Source of the DNA: Marilutibacter spongiae
GTDB taxonomy: Bacteria > Pseudomonadota > Gammaproteobacteria > Xanthomonadales > Xanthomonadaceae
Direction of reading: 5' to 3'
NCBI RefSeq assembly: GCF_014145325.1
Contig: NZ_JACHTF010000012.1
Location: 1-64,000, forward strand
Length of the DNA stretch: 64,000 nucleotides
The notes below the pieces were generated by a model. That model did not search any database. It was not told the DNA's origin and saw only the letters and a list, made by a program, of their open reading frames with translations. Each line of letters begins with the position of its first letter. Position 1 is the first letter of the stretch. Of the stretch, positions 45,222 to 52,710 are shown piece by piece. The position numbers and the translations under genes were made by a program.

Positions 45222-45992
45222 TCAAGCCTGCCGGCGCTTGCCGGGCTCGGTCTCGGCGCAGCCGCTGCGTGCGTGCGCGAGGGCGCTGAGCGCCTCGCCG
45301 TCGAGCACCTCCACGCGCCGCCCGTGCACCGCCAGCACGCCGTCTTCCTGCATGCGGGTAAGCCCGCGGCTGACGGTCTCGAGCGCGAGGCCGAGGTAGC
45401 GCGCGACCTCCTCTCGGCTCATCGGCAGGCGGAACTCGCGCGCGGACTGGCCGATCTGGGCGTAACGTTCGGACAGGCCCAGCAGGAACAACGCCAGGCG
45501 CTCGTGGGCCTGGCGCCGGACCAGCAGGTCGGTGTGCATGTGGTCGCGGTCCATGCTGCGGCCGATGACGCGCAACAGCTGCTCGTGCAGGCCGGGCAGC
45601 TGCAGGGCCACCGCCGTCAAGCGGTCCAGCGGCACCTCGCAGACGTTGGAGTCGACCAGGGCGACCGCTTCGCAGCGATGCGCGCCCTCGCCCAGTCCGT
45701 CCAGGCCGATCAGTTCGCCGGGCAGGTGGAAGCCGGTGATCTGCTCCTCGCCCGACTCGCTGAGGCTGGCGGTCTTGAAGGCACCGCCGCTGGCGACGAA
45801 GACCGCCCCCAGGGGATCGCCGATCCGGTACAGGCGCTCGCCGCGGCGCAGTGTGCGCGGGCGACGGACGATCGCTTCCAGCCGTGCCAGCGCATCGACG
45901 CCGATGCCGGCGGGCAGGCACAATTGCTGCAAGGAACAGTGCGCGCAGCTGCGACGCAGGTGCGCCAGGTCGACGGAGACGGCTTCGTTCAT
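45222..45992 (-). CDS. fnr: Fnr/Anr-type oxygen-sensing transcription factor
   Basis: This is a 256-residue Crp/Fnr protein. The [4Fe-4S] ligands are Cys16, Cys19, Cys25 and Cys118, with the same spacing as Cys20/23/29/122 of E. coli FNR. A cyclic-nucleotide-type sensor barrel spans about residues 30-145, and the helix-turn-helix EEVARYLGLALETVSRGLTR is near residue 195, with the E-x-x-S-R recognition pattern of Fnr. It should activate ccoNOQP through the box at 35970-35983 when oxygen is low. It is convergent with the cco cluster and seven bases from an amidase gene. Confidence 0.95.
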   Translation of the reverse strand: MNEAVSVDLAHLRRSCAHCSLQQLCLPAGIGVDALARLEAIVRRPRTLRRGERLYRIGDPLGAVFVASGGAFKTASLSESGEEQITGFHLPGELIGLDGLGEGAHRCEAVALVDSNVCEVPLDRLTAVALQLPGLHEQLLRVIGRSMDRDHMHTDLLVRRQAHERLALFLLGLSERYAQIGQSAREFRLPMSREEVARYLGLALETVSRGLTRMQEDGVLAVHGRRVEVLDGEALSALAHARSGCAETEPGKRRQA

Positions 45993-45998
45993 CGGCGC

Positions 45999-46877
45999 CT
46001 ATTGTCGCACGCCGCCGCCGCGGGTCGCCCTTGCCGATGCGGCCGCCTCGTCGTCCGGCGCCGGCGCGAGGCCGGGCAGGGCCCGGTCGCCGCGCCCGAG
46101 GCGCTGGCGTTCGAGGTCGTGGAGGATGTCGAAGTCGCCGGGCCGCCACGCGCCCCGGGCCATGTGGCCGTCTTCTTCGAGCGTGCATTCATGGGCGCGG
46201 AAGTGCCGCTGGAACGCGCAGCGCGCGGCCTCCGGGTCGGCAAGGTCGTAGCCGACCAGGCGCAGGGCCCGCCAGGGGTCGAAGTCGTCCGGCGCGGGCG
46301 CGGGCGCAGCGCGCGGCCACAGGCCGAAGCCGGCTTCGGCCAGTCGCGCCCACGGGAACACGGCACTGGGATCGCGCTTGCGCGCCGGTGCCAGGTCGGC
46401 ATGGCCGATGACCTGCGCGCGCGGGATGCCGGTACGCGCGACGATGTCCTCCAGCAGGCGCAGCAGGGCCTCGAGCTGCGCGTCCGGGAACGGCGAATGG
46501 CCGTCGTTGTCGATCTCGATGCCGATCGAGGCGGAGTTCAGGTCGTCCTGGCCCTGCCACCGGCCGGCGCCGGCGTGCCAGGCACGCAACTGCTCGGGCA
46601 CCAGCTGGTACAGGCGGCCGTCGCGGCCGACCAGGTAGTGCGCGCTCACCGGGCCGCCGGCATTCCCGGTCTGCAGGGTGTGCAGGGCGGCCTCGGCGCT
46701 TTCCATGTCGGTGTGGTGCAGTACCACCAGGCGCGCGCGGCGGACGTCGTGGTTGGGCGAGCCACGCCATTCGGCCAGGGGATTGCGCGGCGGCGCGCTG
46801 GCGCAGGCCGCCAGCAGGGCGCAGGCCAGGGCCGCGACAAGCAGCCCTCGAGGGAAAACGGGACGGATCAGGCGCAT
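45999..46877 (-). CDS. N-acetylmuramoyl-L-alanine amidase, AmpD/AmiD-like lipoprotein
   Basis: This is a 292-residue Amidase_2 protein that cuts the bond between muramic acid and the stem peptide. A lipobox ends LAAC (Cys25), implying membrane anchoring as in AmiD. Zinc-binding residues are visible as the first His of VVLHHTDM (about residue 55), a His in VIGHADLAP (about 160) and an Asp in RKRDPSAVF, and SIGIEIDNDG is the family signature. A C-terminal Ala/Pro-rich extension includes a small domain of unknown role. The ATG at 46877 gives the classic lipoprotein signal. It lies seven bases from fnr on the same strand. Confidence 0.9.
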   Translation of the reverse strand: MRLIRPVFPRGLLVAALACALLAACASAPPRNPLAEWRGSPNHDVRRARLVVLHHTDMESAEAALHTLQTGNAGGPVSAHYLVGRDGRLYQLVPEQLRAWHAGAGRWQGQDDLNSASIGIEIDNDGHSPFPDAQLEALLRLLEDIVARTGIPRAQVIGHADLAPARKRDPSAVFPWARLAEAGFGLWPRAAPAPAPDDFDPWRALRLVGYDLADPEAARCAFQRHFRAHECTLEEDGHMARGAWRPGDFDILHDLERQRLGRGDRALPGLAPAPDDEAAASARATRGGGVRQ

Positions 46878-46952
46878 GGCGGGGTCGATGCGGGTGGGCC
46901 GGATGCCCACCCTACTTCATCGCGCGTCGCGCGGGCGCGGCACGCGCGCGGC

Positions 46953-47471
46953 TCAGCGCTCGATGTCGGCGCCCATGTAGTCCAGCTTGCCCAGCCTGAC
47001 GCCCGACTTGCGCAGCACGGCGTAGGCGATGCTGGCATGGAAGTAGAAGTTCGGATAGACGAAGCCCACCAGGTAGTCCTGCCCCTTGAACTCGAGCGTG
47101 CGCGGGCCGAACTTGAGCTGGATGTCGCGCGCTTCGCTGCCGTCGACCTGCTCGGGCGACAGGCTGCGCAGGAACGCGATGGCGCGGTCCAGGCGCGCAT
47201 ACAACTGCGCGAAATCCGTTTCGTCGTCGGCGAACGCCGGCGGTTCGATCCCGGCCAGGCGGGCGGCGCCGTTCTTGACCATGTCGGTGGCGATCTGCAC
47301 CTGCCTCACCAGCGGCAGCATGTCCGGGGCGAGCCTGGCCTGCAGCAGCGCCTCGGGCGCGTACTCGTGCGCCTGCGCGTGGGCCTCGCCCTTGCGCAGT
47401 ACATGCGCCAGGTTCTGCAGGCCCTGGATGAAGCCGGGCACCGATGCGGTGTACATGGAGATCGTGGTCAT
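46953..47471 (-). CDS. DUF1993 family protein
   Basis: This 172-residue cytoplasmic protein belongs to DUF1993, a DinB-like four-helix-bundle family of unknown function. Typical segments are SMYTASVPGFIQGLQNLAHVL at the start and PNFYFHASIAYAVLRKSGV with a conserved His near residue 150. The family often sits apart from operons. The ATG at 47471 follows a weak AGGAAGG. No role is proposed. Confidence 0.85.
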   Translation of the reverse strand: MTTISMYTASVPGFIQGLQNLAHVLRKGEAHAQAHEYAPEALLQARLAPDMLPLVRQVQIATDMVKNGAARLAGIEPPAFADDETDFAQLYARLDRAIAFLRSLSPEQVDGSEARDIQLKFGPRTLEFKGQDYLVGFVYPNFYFHASIAYAVLRKSGVRLGKLDYMGADIER

Positions 47472-47585
47472 GCGCCTTCCTGTTCGCGGTGGGGGAGCGG
47501 CAAGGCTACGCCGCGCCCACGGACGCGAACAGGCGGCAGGCCGGGAATCAGCGTCCCGCGGCGCGGACAATCCCACGCGCGCCGG

Positions 47586-48296
47586 TCACTCCGGCGGCGA
47601 GCCGTACTTGGCCTGCATGAAGTTGTGGTAGATCCAGCCGTAGCGCTGGTACCAGTCGTCTTCGCCGTAGTGCTCGGCCTCGCACTGGCCCAGCTCCTTC
47701 AGCGCGCCCTGCAGGCCGTCGAGGTACTGGCCGGCCTTGTGCGTGTAGGTCTGCTTGAGCTTGCCGACGGCCTGCTCGATCTGCGGCTTGCCCTGCAGCT
47801 GCCAGGACAGTCCGGAGACGGCGTGGATGCCCGACGCGCTGTCGCCGAAGGCCATCGCCGAGTTGGCCATCTTCACGTTGGCCGCGGTGATGCAGCGCGC
47901 GCGCTCGATGTAGAAGCGGTTGAAGTCGATCTTGCGCACCGCTTCCTCGTAGCACTGCCGGCACGCATCGCCCTCGGCGCAATGCGAGGGCACGGTGGGG
48001 CCCGAGCTGTCGGTATACGCCGAGCCGCAGCCGGCCTCGGTCGCGTCGAGCGCGTCGAGGTCGTTCAGCAAGGTGTTGGCGTCGCGCGCCACGCCGATCG
48101 CATCGCTGTCGACCAGCACGTCGATGATGTCCAGCGCGCGATCGCCGTCCATGCCATCGAAGAAGCTCTCCCAGTCGCCCTCCGTCGCCGGCGGGCCGTC
48201 GCCCGACTGTGCGGAGGCGGCCACCGCGACCAGTGCCGCCATCGCAAGCACGCCGAGCCGAAGCCCGGCCAGAATCCCGCCCCGTGCACGCTTCAT
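47586..48296 (-). CDS. Hypothetical exported Cys-containing protein
   Basis: This is a 236-residue protein with a signal peptide (about 1-30, ending ASAQS). The mature part has Cys-rich segments (SHCAEGDACRQCYEEAV in the middle, GCGSAYTDSS before it, and single Cys in IERARCITAANV and ELGQCEAEHYG) that probably form disulphides, and helices with many charged residues. The gene starts inside the end of the upstream gene (ATGA overlap), so the two work as a unit. I do not recognise a family. Confidence 0.72.
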   Translation of the reverse strand: MKRARGGILAGLRLGVLAMAALVAVAASAQSGDGPPATEGDWESFFDGMDGDRALDIIDVLVDSDAIGVARDANTLLNDLDALDATEAGCGSAYTDSSGPTVPSHCAEGDACRQCYEEAVRKIDFNRFYIERARCITAANVKMANSAMAFGDSASGIHAVSGLSWQLQGKPQIEQAVGKLKQTYTHKAGQYLDGLQGALKELGQCEAEHYGEDDWYQRYGWIYHNFMQAKYGSPPE

Positions 48297-48874
48297 GTCC
48301 GCTTCCTCCGCATCATCAGGACCGCCATCACCGCGACCGCCAGCACCAGCAGGCCGATCACCGCCCAGGTCCAGGGGAATCCGCCGCCGCCGTCGAAGGC
48401 GCTGGCATCCACCACCACCGGGGCGAAGTCGGGCTTGGTCTCCTCGCCCACCCAGACCAGCAGCCGGTACGGCGTGTCGGCTTCGTCGGCACTGACCGAC
48501 ACCTGGAATTCGCCCTCGGTGCGGAACAGGAAGCGCAGGGGGGCTTCGTCCGTGCTGCCCTCGCGCAGGGGCTGGTTCCAGGCGTACTTGGTGATCGACA
48601 GGGCGACCTCGTCGCCCGCCTCCACCGGTCGCAGCACCACCCCGACGGGGTTCATGTAGGAAATGCCCTCGAGCAGGAAACGCTGCGGCGTGCGGCCGGC
48701 GCGGCCTTTCACGACCACGGCCTTGCCGGTGTCCACGCCCGCCAGCGCCTTGGGTTCGAGCCGGATGGTCATCGGCTTGCCGGCCTCCTGCGCCACCGCC
48801 AGCCCGGCCAGCATCGCCAGTAGCGACGCCGCCACGCAGGCCCCGAGGTACCGCCTGATCCGTTCCTTCGTCAT
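48293..48874 (-). CDS. Hypothetical membrane-anchored exported protein
   Basis: This is a 193-residue protein with signal peptide (ending GLAVAQ, about residue 29), an all-beta mature domain of about 120 residues (TIRLEPKALAGVDTGKAVVV onwards), a Gly-rich stretch and a C-terminal membrane span (WAVIGLLVLAVAVMAVLMM) with a short basic end RRKRT. This type I topology places the domain in the periplasm. It is coupled by ATGA to the Cys-containing exported protein gene, so the two may bind each other. Function is unknown. Confidence 0.72.
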   Translation of the reverse strand: MTKERIRRYLGACVAASLLAMLAGLAVAQEAGKPMTIRLEPKALAGVDTGKAVVVKGRAGRTPQRFLLEGISYMNPVGVVLRPVEAGDEVALSITKYAWNQPLREGSTDEAPLRFLFRTEGEFQVSVSADEADTPYRLLVWVGEETKPDFAPVVVDASAFDGGGGFPWTWAVIGLLVLAVAVMAVLMMRRKRT

Positions 48875-49063
48875 GCATGCCTCCCCGGCGTCAACGCCCT
48901 GCCTGCAATCACGAACGCAATCGGTACGGAAATCCCGCCATCCGCCGCGCGCGCTCCCCGGCCCAGTATCGCCACAGGAGGACCGCGACGACGACGCCAG
49001 CGCGGCACGAACGGGCGTAGCGGGCCGCCGAACGGTCGGATATGCCCCTCCGGGCCCTGGGCC

Positions 49064-49609
49064 TCAGTCGACCTGCGACATCATCACCAGCTCGTCGACG
49101 GGATATCCGCGCTGCGCGGCGCGCTCGCGTAGGGCCTCGAAGCGCTCGCGGTCCATCGTCGGCGTGCGCGAGAGGATCCACAGGTAGTCCTTGCCCGGCG
49201 AACCGACCACCGCCCACTCGTAGTCCGGCCCGGTCTCGAGCACCCAGTAGTCGCCCCAGACCATCGGCAGCCAGGACAGCCAGTCAGGGGCGAAGCGGAC
49301 CTCGAGCTGGCCCTGGGCATCGCCCGCCGGCCGCGCGGTGCCTTCGGCGACATCCATGCTGCCGTCGTCCGTGCGGCACGCGTTGCGCACGCCGATCAGG
49401 CCGTCCTCGCGCGGCGTGTAGGTCGCGGTGACGTCGCCGACGCACTGATTCTGGAAGAACATCGGCAGATGGGCGATCTCGTGCCACTGGCCACTGTAGC
49501 GTTGCAGGTCGAGCGTTTCGACCGGCACGTTGGGGAGCGGGTCGGCGGCGCGCACGGGCGCCACGAGCAGGGCCGGGACCAGGCCCAGGGCAAGCAGGGA
49601 TGTGCGCAT
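49064..49609 (-). CDS. blc: Bacterial lipocalin (Blc-like)
   Basis: This is a 181-residue exported lipocalin that carries lysophospholipids or other lipids across the periplasm. Signal peptide 1-21; structurally conserved region 1 is LDLQRYSGQWHEIAHLPMFF (the G-x-W motif), later YWVLETGPDYEWAVVGSP and LWILSRTP match regions 2 and 3. No lipobox Cys is seen after the signal, so it is probably soluble and not lipid-anchored as E. coli Blc is. GGAG precedes the ATG. Confidence 0.92.
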   Translation of the reverse strand: MRTSLLALGLVPALLVAPVRAADPLPNVPVETLDLQRYSGQWHEIAHLPMFFQNQCVGDVTATYTPREDGLIGVRNACRTDDGSMDVAEGTARPAGDAQGQLEVRFAPDWLSWLPMVWGDYWVLETGPDYEWAVVGSPGKDYLWILSRTPTMDRERFEALRERAAQRGYPVDELVMMSQVD

Positions 49610-49685
49610 CGGAGACTCCGGGTCGTCGAAACCCCGGACCTTCGTCGCTGCCGCGTCGTCGCGGCGTGATGCGCGCGACCGCGAT

Positions 49686-50117
49686 TCAGCCAAGCCAGCC
49701 GCGCGCGGTGCAGCGTCGCGCATACAGCCACAGCGCGACGCACACGACGACGATCACGATGGGCATCACCACGCTGCTCGGCCCCAGCACGCGGTAGGCG
49801 TCGGTGAGCGCGAACACGCCGCCGAACTGCAACGCAGCGCCGATCGCCGACAGCAGGAACAGGGCCATGGCGATGCGCTTGCGCAACAGCAGCGCCAGTG
49901 CACCCAGCGTGCCGCCGAAGACCGCGGCGGCATAGCTGGCCTCGATCCAGACCGGCATCTGCGCGTAGAGCGCCTGCTGGCCGGGCGGCAACGCCGCCAG
50001 CGTCGCAGGCGACATGGTCACCTGACCGATGAACGTCGCCACGCCCACCAGGTTCCAGGCGAGCGCGATGGCGCCCACGATCCAGAACCCCTTCGACGGT
50101 TTGTTGGAAGTTGCCAT
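49686..50117 (-). CDS. Hypothetical four-span membrane protein
   Basis: This is a 143-residue protein with four predicted membrane segments: GFWIVGAIALAWNLVGVATF, AAAVFGGTLGALALLL, ALFLLSAIGAALQFGGVFAL and VVMPIVIVVVCVALWLYA. Short basic ends suggest both termini are in the cytoplasm. It resembles small membrane proteins of unknown function widespread in Xanthomonadaceae and Sphingomonadaceae (sugar-transporter-neighbour type). The ATG at 50117 is chosen because GGGA(C) precedes it. Function unknown. Confidence 0.8.
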   Translation of the reverse strand: MATSNKPSKGFWIVGAIALAWNLVGVATFIGQVTMSPATLAALPPGQQALYAQMPVWIEASYAAAVFGGTLGALALLLRKRIAMALFLLSAIGAALQFGGVFALTDAYRVLGPSSVVMPIVIVVVCVALWLYARRCTARGWLG

Positions 50118-50172
50118 GTCCCGCTCCCGATCCGGTCTGGGCGCCAGCATACGCCCGCGGGCCGCGGCGGGC

Positions 50173-50607
50173 TCAGTGCGCGAGCGGCGGCGCCCCGCCG
50201 GCGGGACCGGCGCCCGGCGCGGACTCGGACAGGCGTTCCACCCGCTCGGCCTCGAGCATGTCCAGGTAACGGGGCAACGAATGCCCCGCCGCGGTGGCCT
50301 CGTGCGTGGCCGCGGTGTCCAGGGCCGCCGACACGTGCAGCTCCAGGTTGCGGCCCGTGCGCTCCTGCACCGCGACGGCGTGCTTGAGCATGGCCAGCAT
50401 CATCGCCGGGCTTTCGGTGGCGGTCACGGACTTGCCACCCAGGACGAGCACCCATTCCCCGTCGCGGAACCCGGCGCCGCCGACCACGCCGCCATCGTCT
50501 CCGACCAGTTGCGCATGCGGTTGCAGGGTCCCGCCCAGGCGACGGATGGGACGCGCGGGAGCCTGCTTGCGGCGGATGTCGCGGCGCGCCTTGGACTGTC
50601 TGGACAT
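50173..50607 (-). CDS. Hypothetical cytoplasmic protein
   Basis: This is a 144-residue protein with a basic N terminus (SRQSKARRDIRRKQAP) and an alpha/beta-looking middle (GEWVLVLGGKSVTATESPAMMLAMLKHAVAVQER). A Pro/Gly/Ala tail follows. Neither signal nor membrane span is visible. The basic start could bind nucleic acid. It stands alone between a membrane protein gene and the M15-like peptidase gene. I do not recognise a family. Confidence 0.68.
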   Translation of the reverse strand: MSRQSKARRDIRRKQAPARPIRRLGGTLQPHAQLVGDDGGVVGGAGFRDGEWVLVLGGKSVTATESPAMMLAMLKHAVAVQERTGRNLELHVSAALDTAATHEATAAGHSLPRYLDMLEAERVERLSESAPGAGPAGGAPPLAH

Positions 50608-50737
50608 GGGGCCCCCTGCCGGCTCTGGATGGTCTGGGCGGTCGCTCGCGCCGCCCGGGCCAGCTTACCCGAGCCACGGCCGATGGCGGAGTCCACGCGC
50701 GGCGTGCGTTCAGCTGCCGCGCGCCACGCCCTCGCGC

Positions 50738-51553
50738 CTAGTCGGCGTCCGTCGCGTCGACGGGGGCGTCGGGGTCGGCATCGCAGGACGCATGGCCGTC
50801 CGGCGAGGCCCCCTCGGCCGGTGCATAGGCGTAGTGCCAGGGTTCGCGCGGGCTGCGCAGCGGGCCTTCGAAGGCTGGGGATTCGGCCATGACCTCGGCC
50901 AGCCTGCGCGCCCAGCCGCCCTCGATCCAGTCCGCATCGATGCGCCGCGAATCGGTACCCGCGACCAGCACCTCGCCCTGCAAGACCTGGAAATCGAAGG
51001 CGCGCGCCTGGCCATGCGCGGACAGGCCCGGCGCGGCCAGGTTGGCGGGCGGATCGGGCCGCCAGCCCCGTACCCATTCGGCGAACGTCGAAGGCGCCGC
51101 CACGCACGCCTCCGCGGCGGCACGCGCCATGGCCTCGGCCGCGACGCCGACCGAGGCGTTCGTGTTCCATCGCTCGAGCTGGGTATCCAGGCTGCGCGCG
51201 CGGGTGTTCACGTACAGGCTGTAGCCGGGATTGCGCTCGGCGAAGCGCGCCTGCGCCCAGGCCAGGGCCGCGAGCGCCTCCTCGTGCGCCGGGGACTGCT
51301 CGTATGCGCCGACCTCGGCGTCGGTCCAGCTCCAGCGCGCGCCGACATCCCCGGCCCGCAGGTACGAACGCAGGGCCAACAGCTGGCGCGGCAGGCCGTC
51401 GATCCCGCGCAGGGCCGACGCGGGTTTCGACGGCAGCGCCGCGGCCGCGCGTGCGACGCAGGCCTGCAGTTCGTCGGTGGCGGATTGCGCGACCGCCAGC
51501 GCCGGCAACAGCCAGGTTGCGGCGATCACGCCACGCATGGACCGGAACGTCAT
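50738..51553 (-). CDS. M15-like (VanY-type) peptidase family protein
   Basis: This is a 271-residue exported protein with signal peptide (about 1-23, ending AVAQS). The C-terminal half has the M15 D-Ala-D-Ala carboxypeptidase pattern: LSAHGQARAFDFQV, with first His and Asp ligands about seven residues apart, and EPWHYAY carrying the third ligand. This fits a zinc enzyme acting on peptidoglycan stem peptides. A helical N-terminal domain of about 120 residues precedes it. GGAGG lies five bases before the ATG. The catalytic assignment is from motif spacing only. Confidence 0.75.
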   Translation of the reverse strand: MTFRSMRGVIAATWLLPALAVAQSATDELQACVARAAAALPSKPASALRGIDGLPRQLLALRSYLRAGDVGARWSWTDAEVGAYEQSPAHEEALAALAWAQARFAERNPGYSLYVNTRARSLDTQLERWNTNASVGVAAEAMARAAAEACVAAPSTFAEWVRGWRPDPPANLAAPGLSAHGQARAFDFQVLQGEVLVAGTDSRRIDADWIEGGWARRLAEVMAESPAFEGPLRSPREPWHYAYAPAEGASPDGHASCDADPDAPVDATDAD

Positions 51554-51718
51554 CGCGACCTCCATCGCCGGGGAATGCGGACACGCTACCGGCTTGCGCG
51601 CGACGGTGCATCCCGCCGCGAAGGCCACGCGCTCCGGCTCGCCATCACCTGCCGTCAATGCCGCGCGTGATACCCCATGGACACGACGCGGCATGGACCG
51701 CATACGACGGAGGCACCC

Positions 51719-52483
51719 ATGGCAACACCCACACGCAAGGCGGCGGCCACCAAGAAGGCCATCAAGAAGACCGCAAGCAAGGCCGTGAGCACGGCGCGCG
51801 CGTCGCTGCGCAACGCCAGTGCAAGCGCGAAGAAGGAAGCCAAGGCCCTGAAGGCGAGCAAGCGTGCGCGCACCGCCCGGGCCGGCACGCCCACCCCCGC
51901 GACGAAGAAAACCACGAAGAAGGCCGCCGCCCCGGCACGCAGCGCGGGCGCGAAGGCCACGAAGAAAACCCCGGCAGCCAAGGCCTCCGCGAAGAAGACG
52001 ACGACCAGGAAGCCGGCAGCCCGGAAGACGGTGGCGAAGAAGGCCGCGACCAGCAAGCCAGCGACGAAGAAGACCGTGAAGAAGGCCGCGCCGAAGAAGG
52101 CCGCCGCCAAATCCACTGCGCGCACGTCCGCCGGCACGAAGAAGGCGGCAACGAAGAAAGTCGCCACGGCCAAGCCGACCCCTGTCCGCAAAACCCCCAC
52201 GAAGAAGACCGCGAAGAAGGCGGCCAAGCGCCGGATCACGCCGCGGCAGGCCTTGGCCAACACCCGCAAGCTGCTCGCCGCCAAGCAGGAACACGACCGC
52301 CAGCCGGCGCCGTGGCAGGAGATCGGCGAGCACCATGGCCATGTCGACCATGCGGGCTACCAGTCCGATGCCGCCCGCAGCAAGGCGGTCGACCTGCACG
52401 CCGCCGAGAGCCGCGTCCAGGCGATCCAGGGCAGCATCAGCACCCATGACCGCCACGCCCAGGGCAAGCGCGACAACCGTTGA
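51719..52483 (+). CDS. Histone H1-like Lys/Ala-rich DNA-binding protein
   Basis: This 254-residue protein has about 170 N-terminal residues that are low-complexity Lys/Ala/Thr/Pro repeats (KKAA, AKKT, PAKK units) like the tails of eukaryotic H1 and bacterial Hc1/AlgP/BphA-type proteins. A non-repetitive C-terminal part from ITPRQALANTRKLLAAK onward is helical, with the odd His-rich segment GEHHGHVDHAGY. It probably condenses DNA or RNA through charge. ACGGAGG precedes the ATG at 51719. The C-terminal domain is not recognised. Repeat number likely varies between strains. Confidence 0.82.
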   Translation: MATPTRKAAATKKAIKKTASKAVSTARASLRNASASAKKEAKALKASKRARTARAGTPTPATKKTTKKAAAPARSAGAKATKKTPAAKASAKKTTTRKPAARKTVAKKAATSKPATKKTVKKAAPKKAAAKSTARTSAGTKKAATKKVATAKPTPVRKTPTKKTAKKAAKRRITPRQALANTRKLLAAKQEHDRQPAPWQEIGEHHGHVDHAGYQSDAARSKAVDLHAAESRVQAIQGSISTHDRHAQGKRDNR

Positions 52484-52491
52484 GGGGAGGT

Positions 52492-52520
52492 GCCGCCGCC
52501 CCGGCCGCCGGGGCGGCGGC
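52492..52520 (+). terminator. GC hairpin after the histone-like gene
   Basis: Perfect eleven-base arms GCCGCCGCCCC and GGGGCGGCGGC are separated by a seven-base loop, nine bases past the stop. No U-run follows, so termination efficiency is uncertain. Confidence 0.45.
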
Positions 52521-52710
52521 GCATCGACGGCGCGTTGACGGCGAGCCGACACCGGGCACCCGCGTGGTCTCGCGTGCCGCCAGGATGCAACCGCGCCGCG
52601 GCGCGCCGCCCTCGTCGGCGCTGCTAGACTTCCGGCAGCACCGGAACACCACGCGAGCGCCTCGCGTCGCGGTCCCGGCGCCTCCGGCCATGCCAGCCCC
52701 GGGAGTCCCG

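Noticed and set aside
48909-49217. Small minus-strand frame ending in a hydrophobic stretch (VVVAVLLWRYWAG)
   Set aside because: No start codon with a ribosome site, and most of it overlaps the lipocalin coding sequence in another frame. A remnant is possible but not supported.
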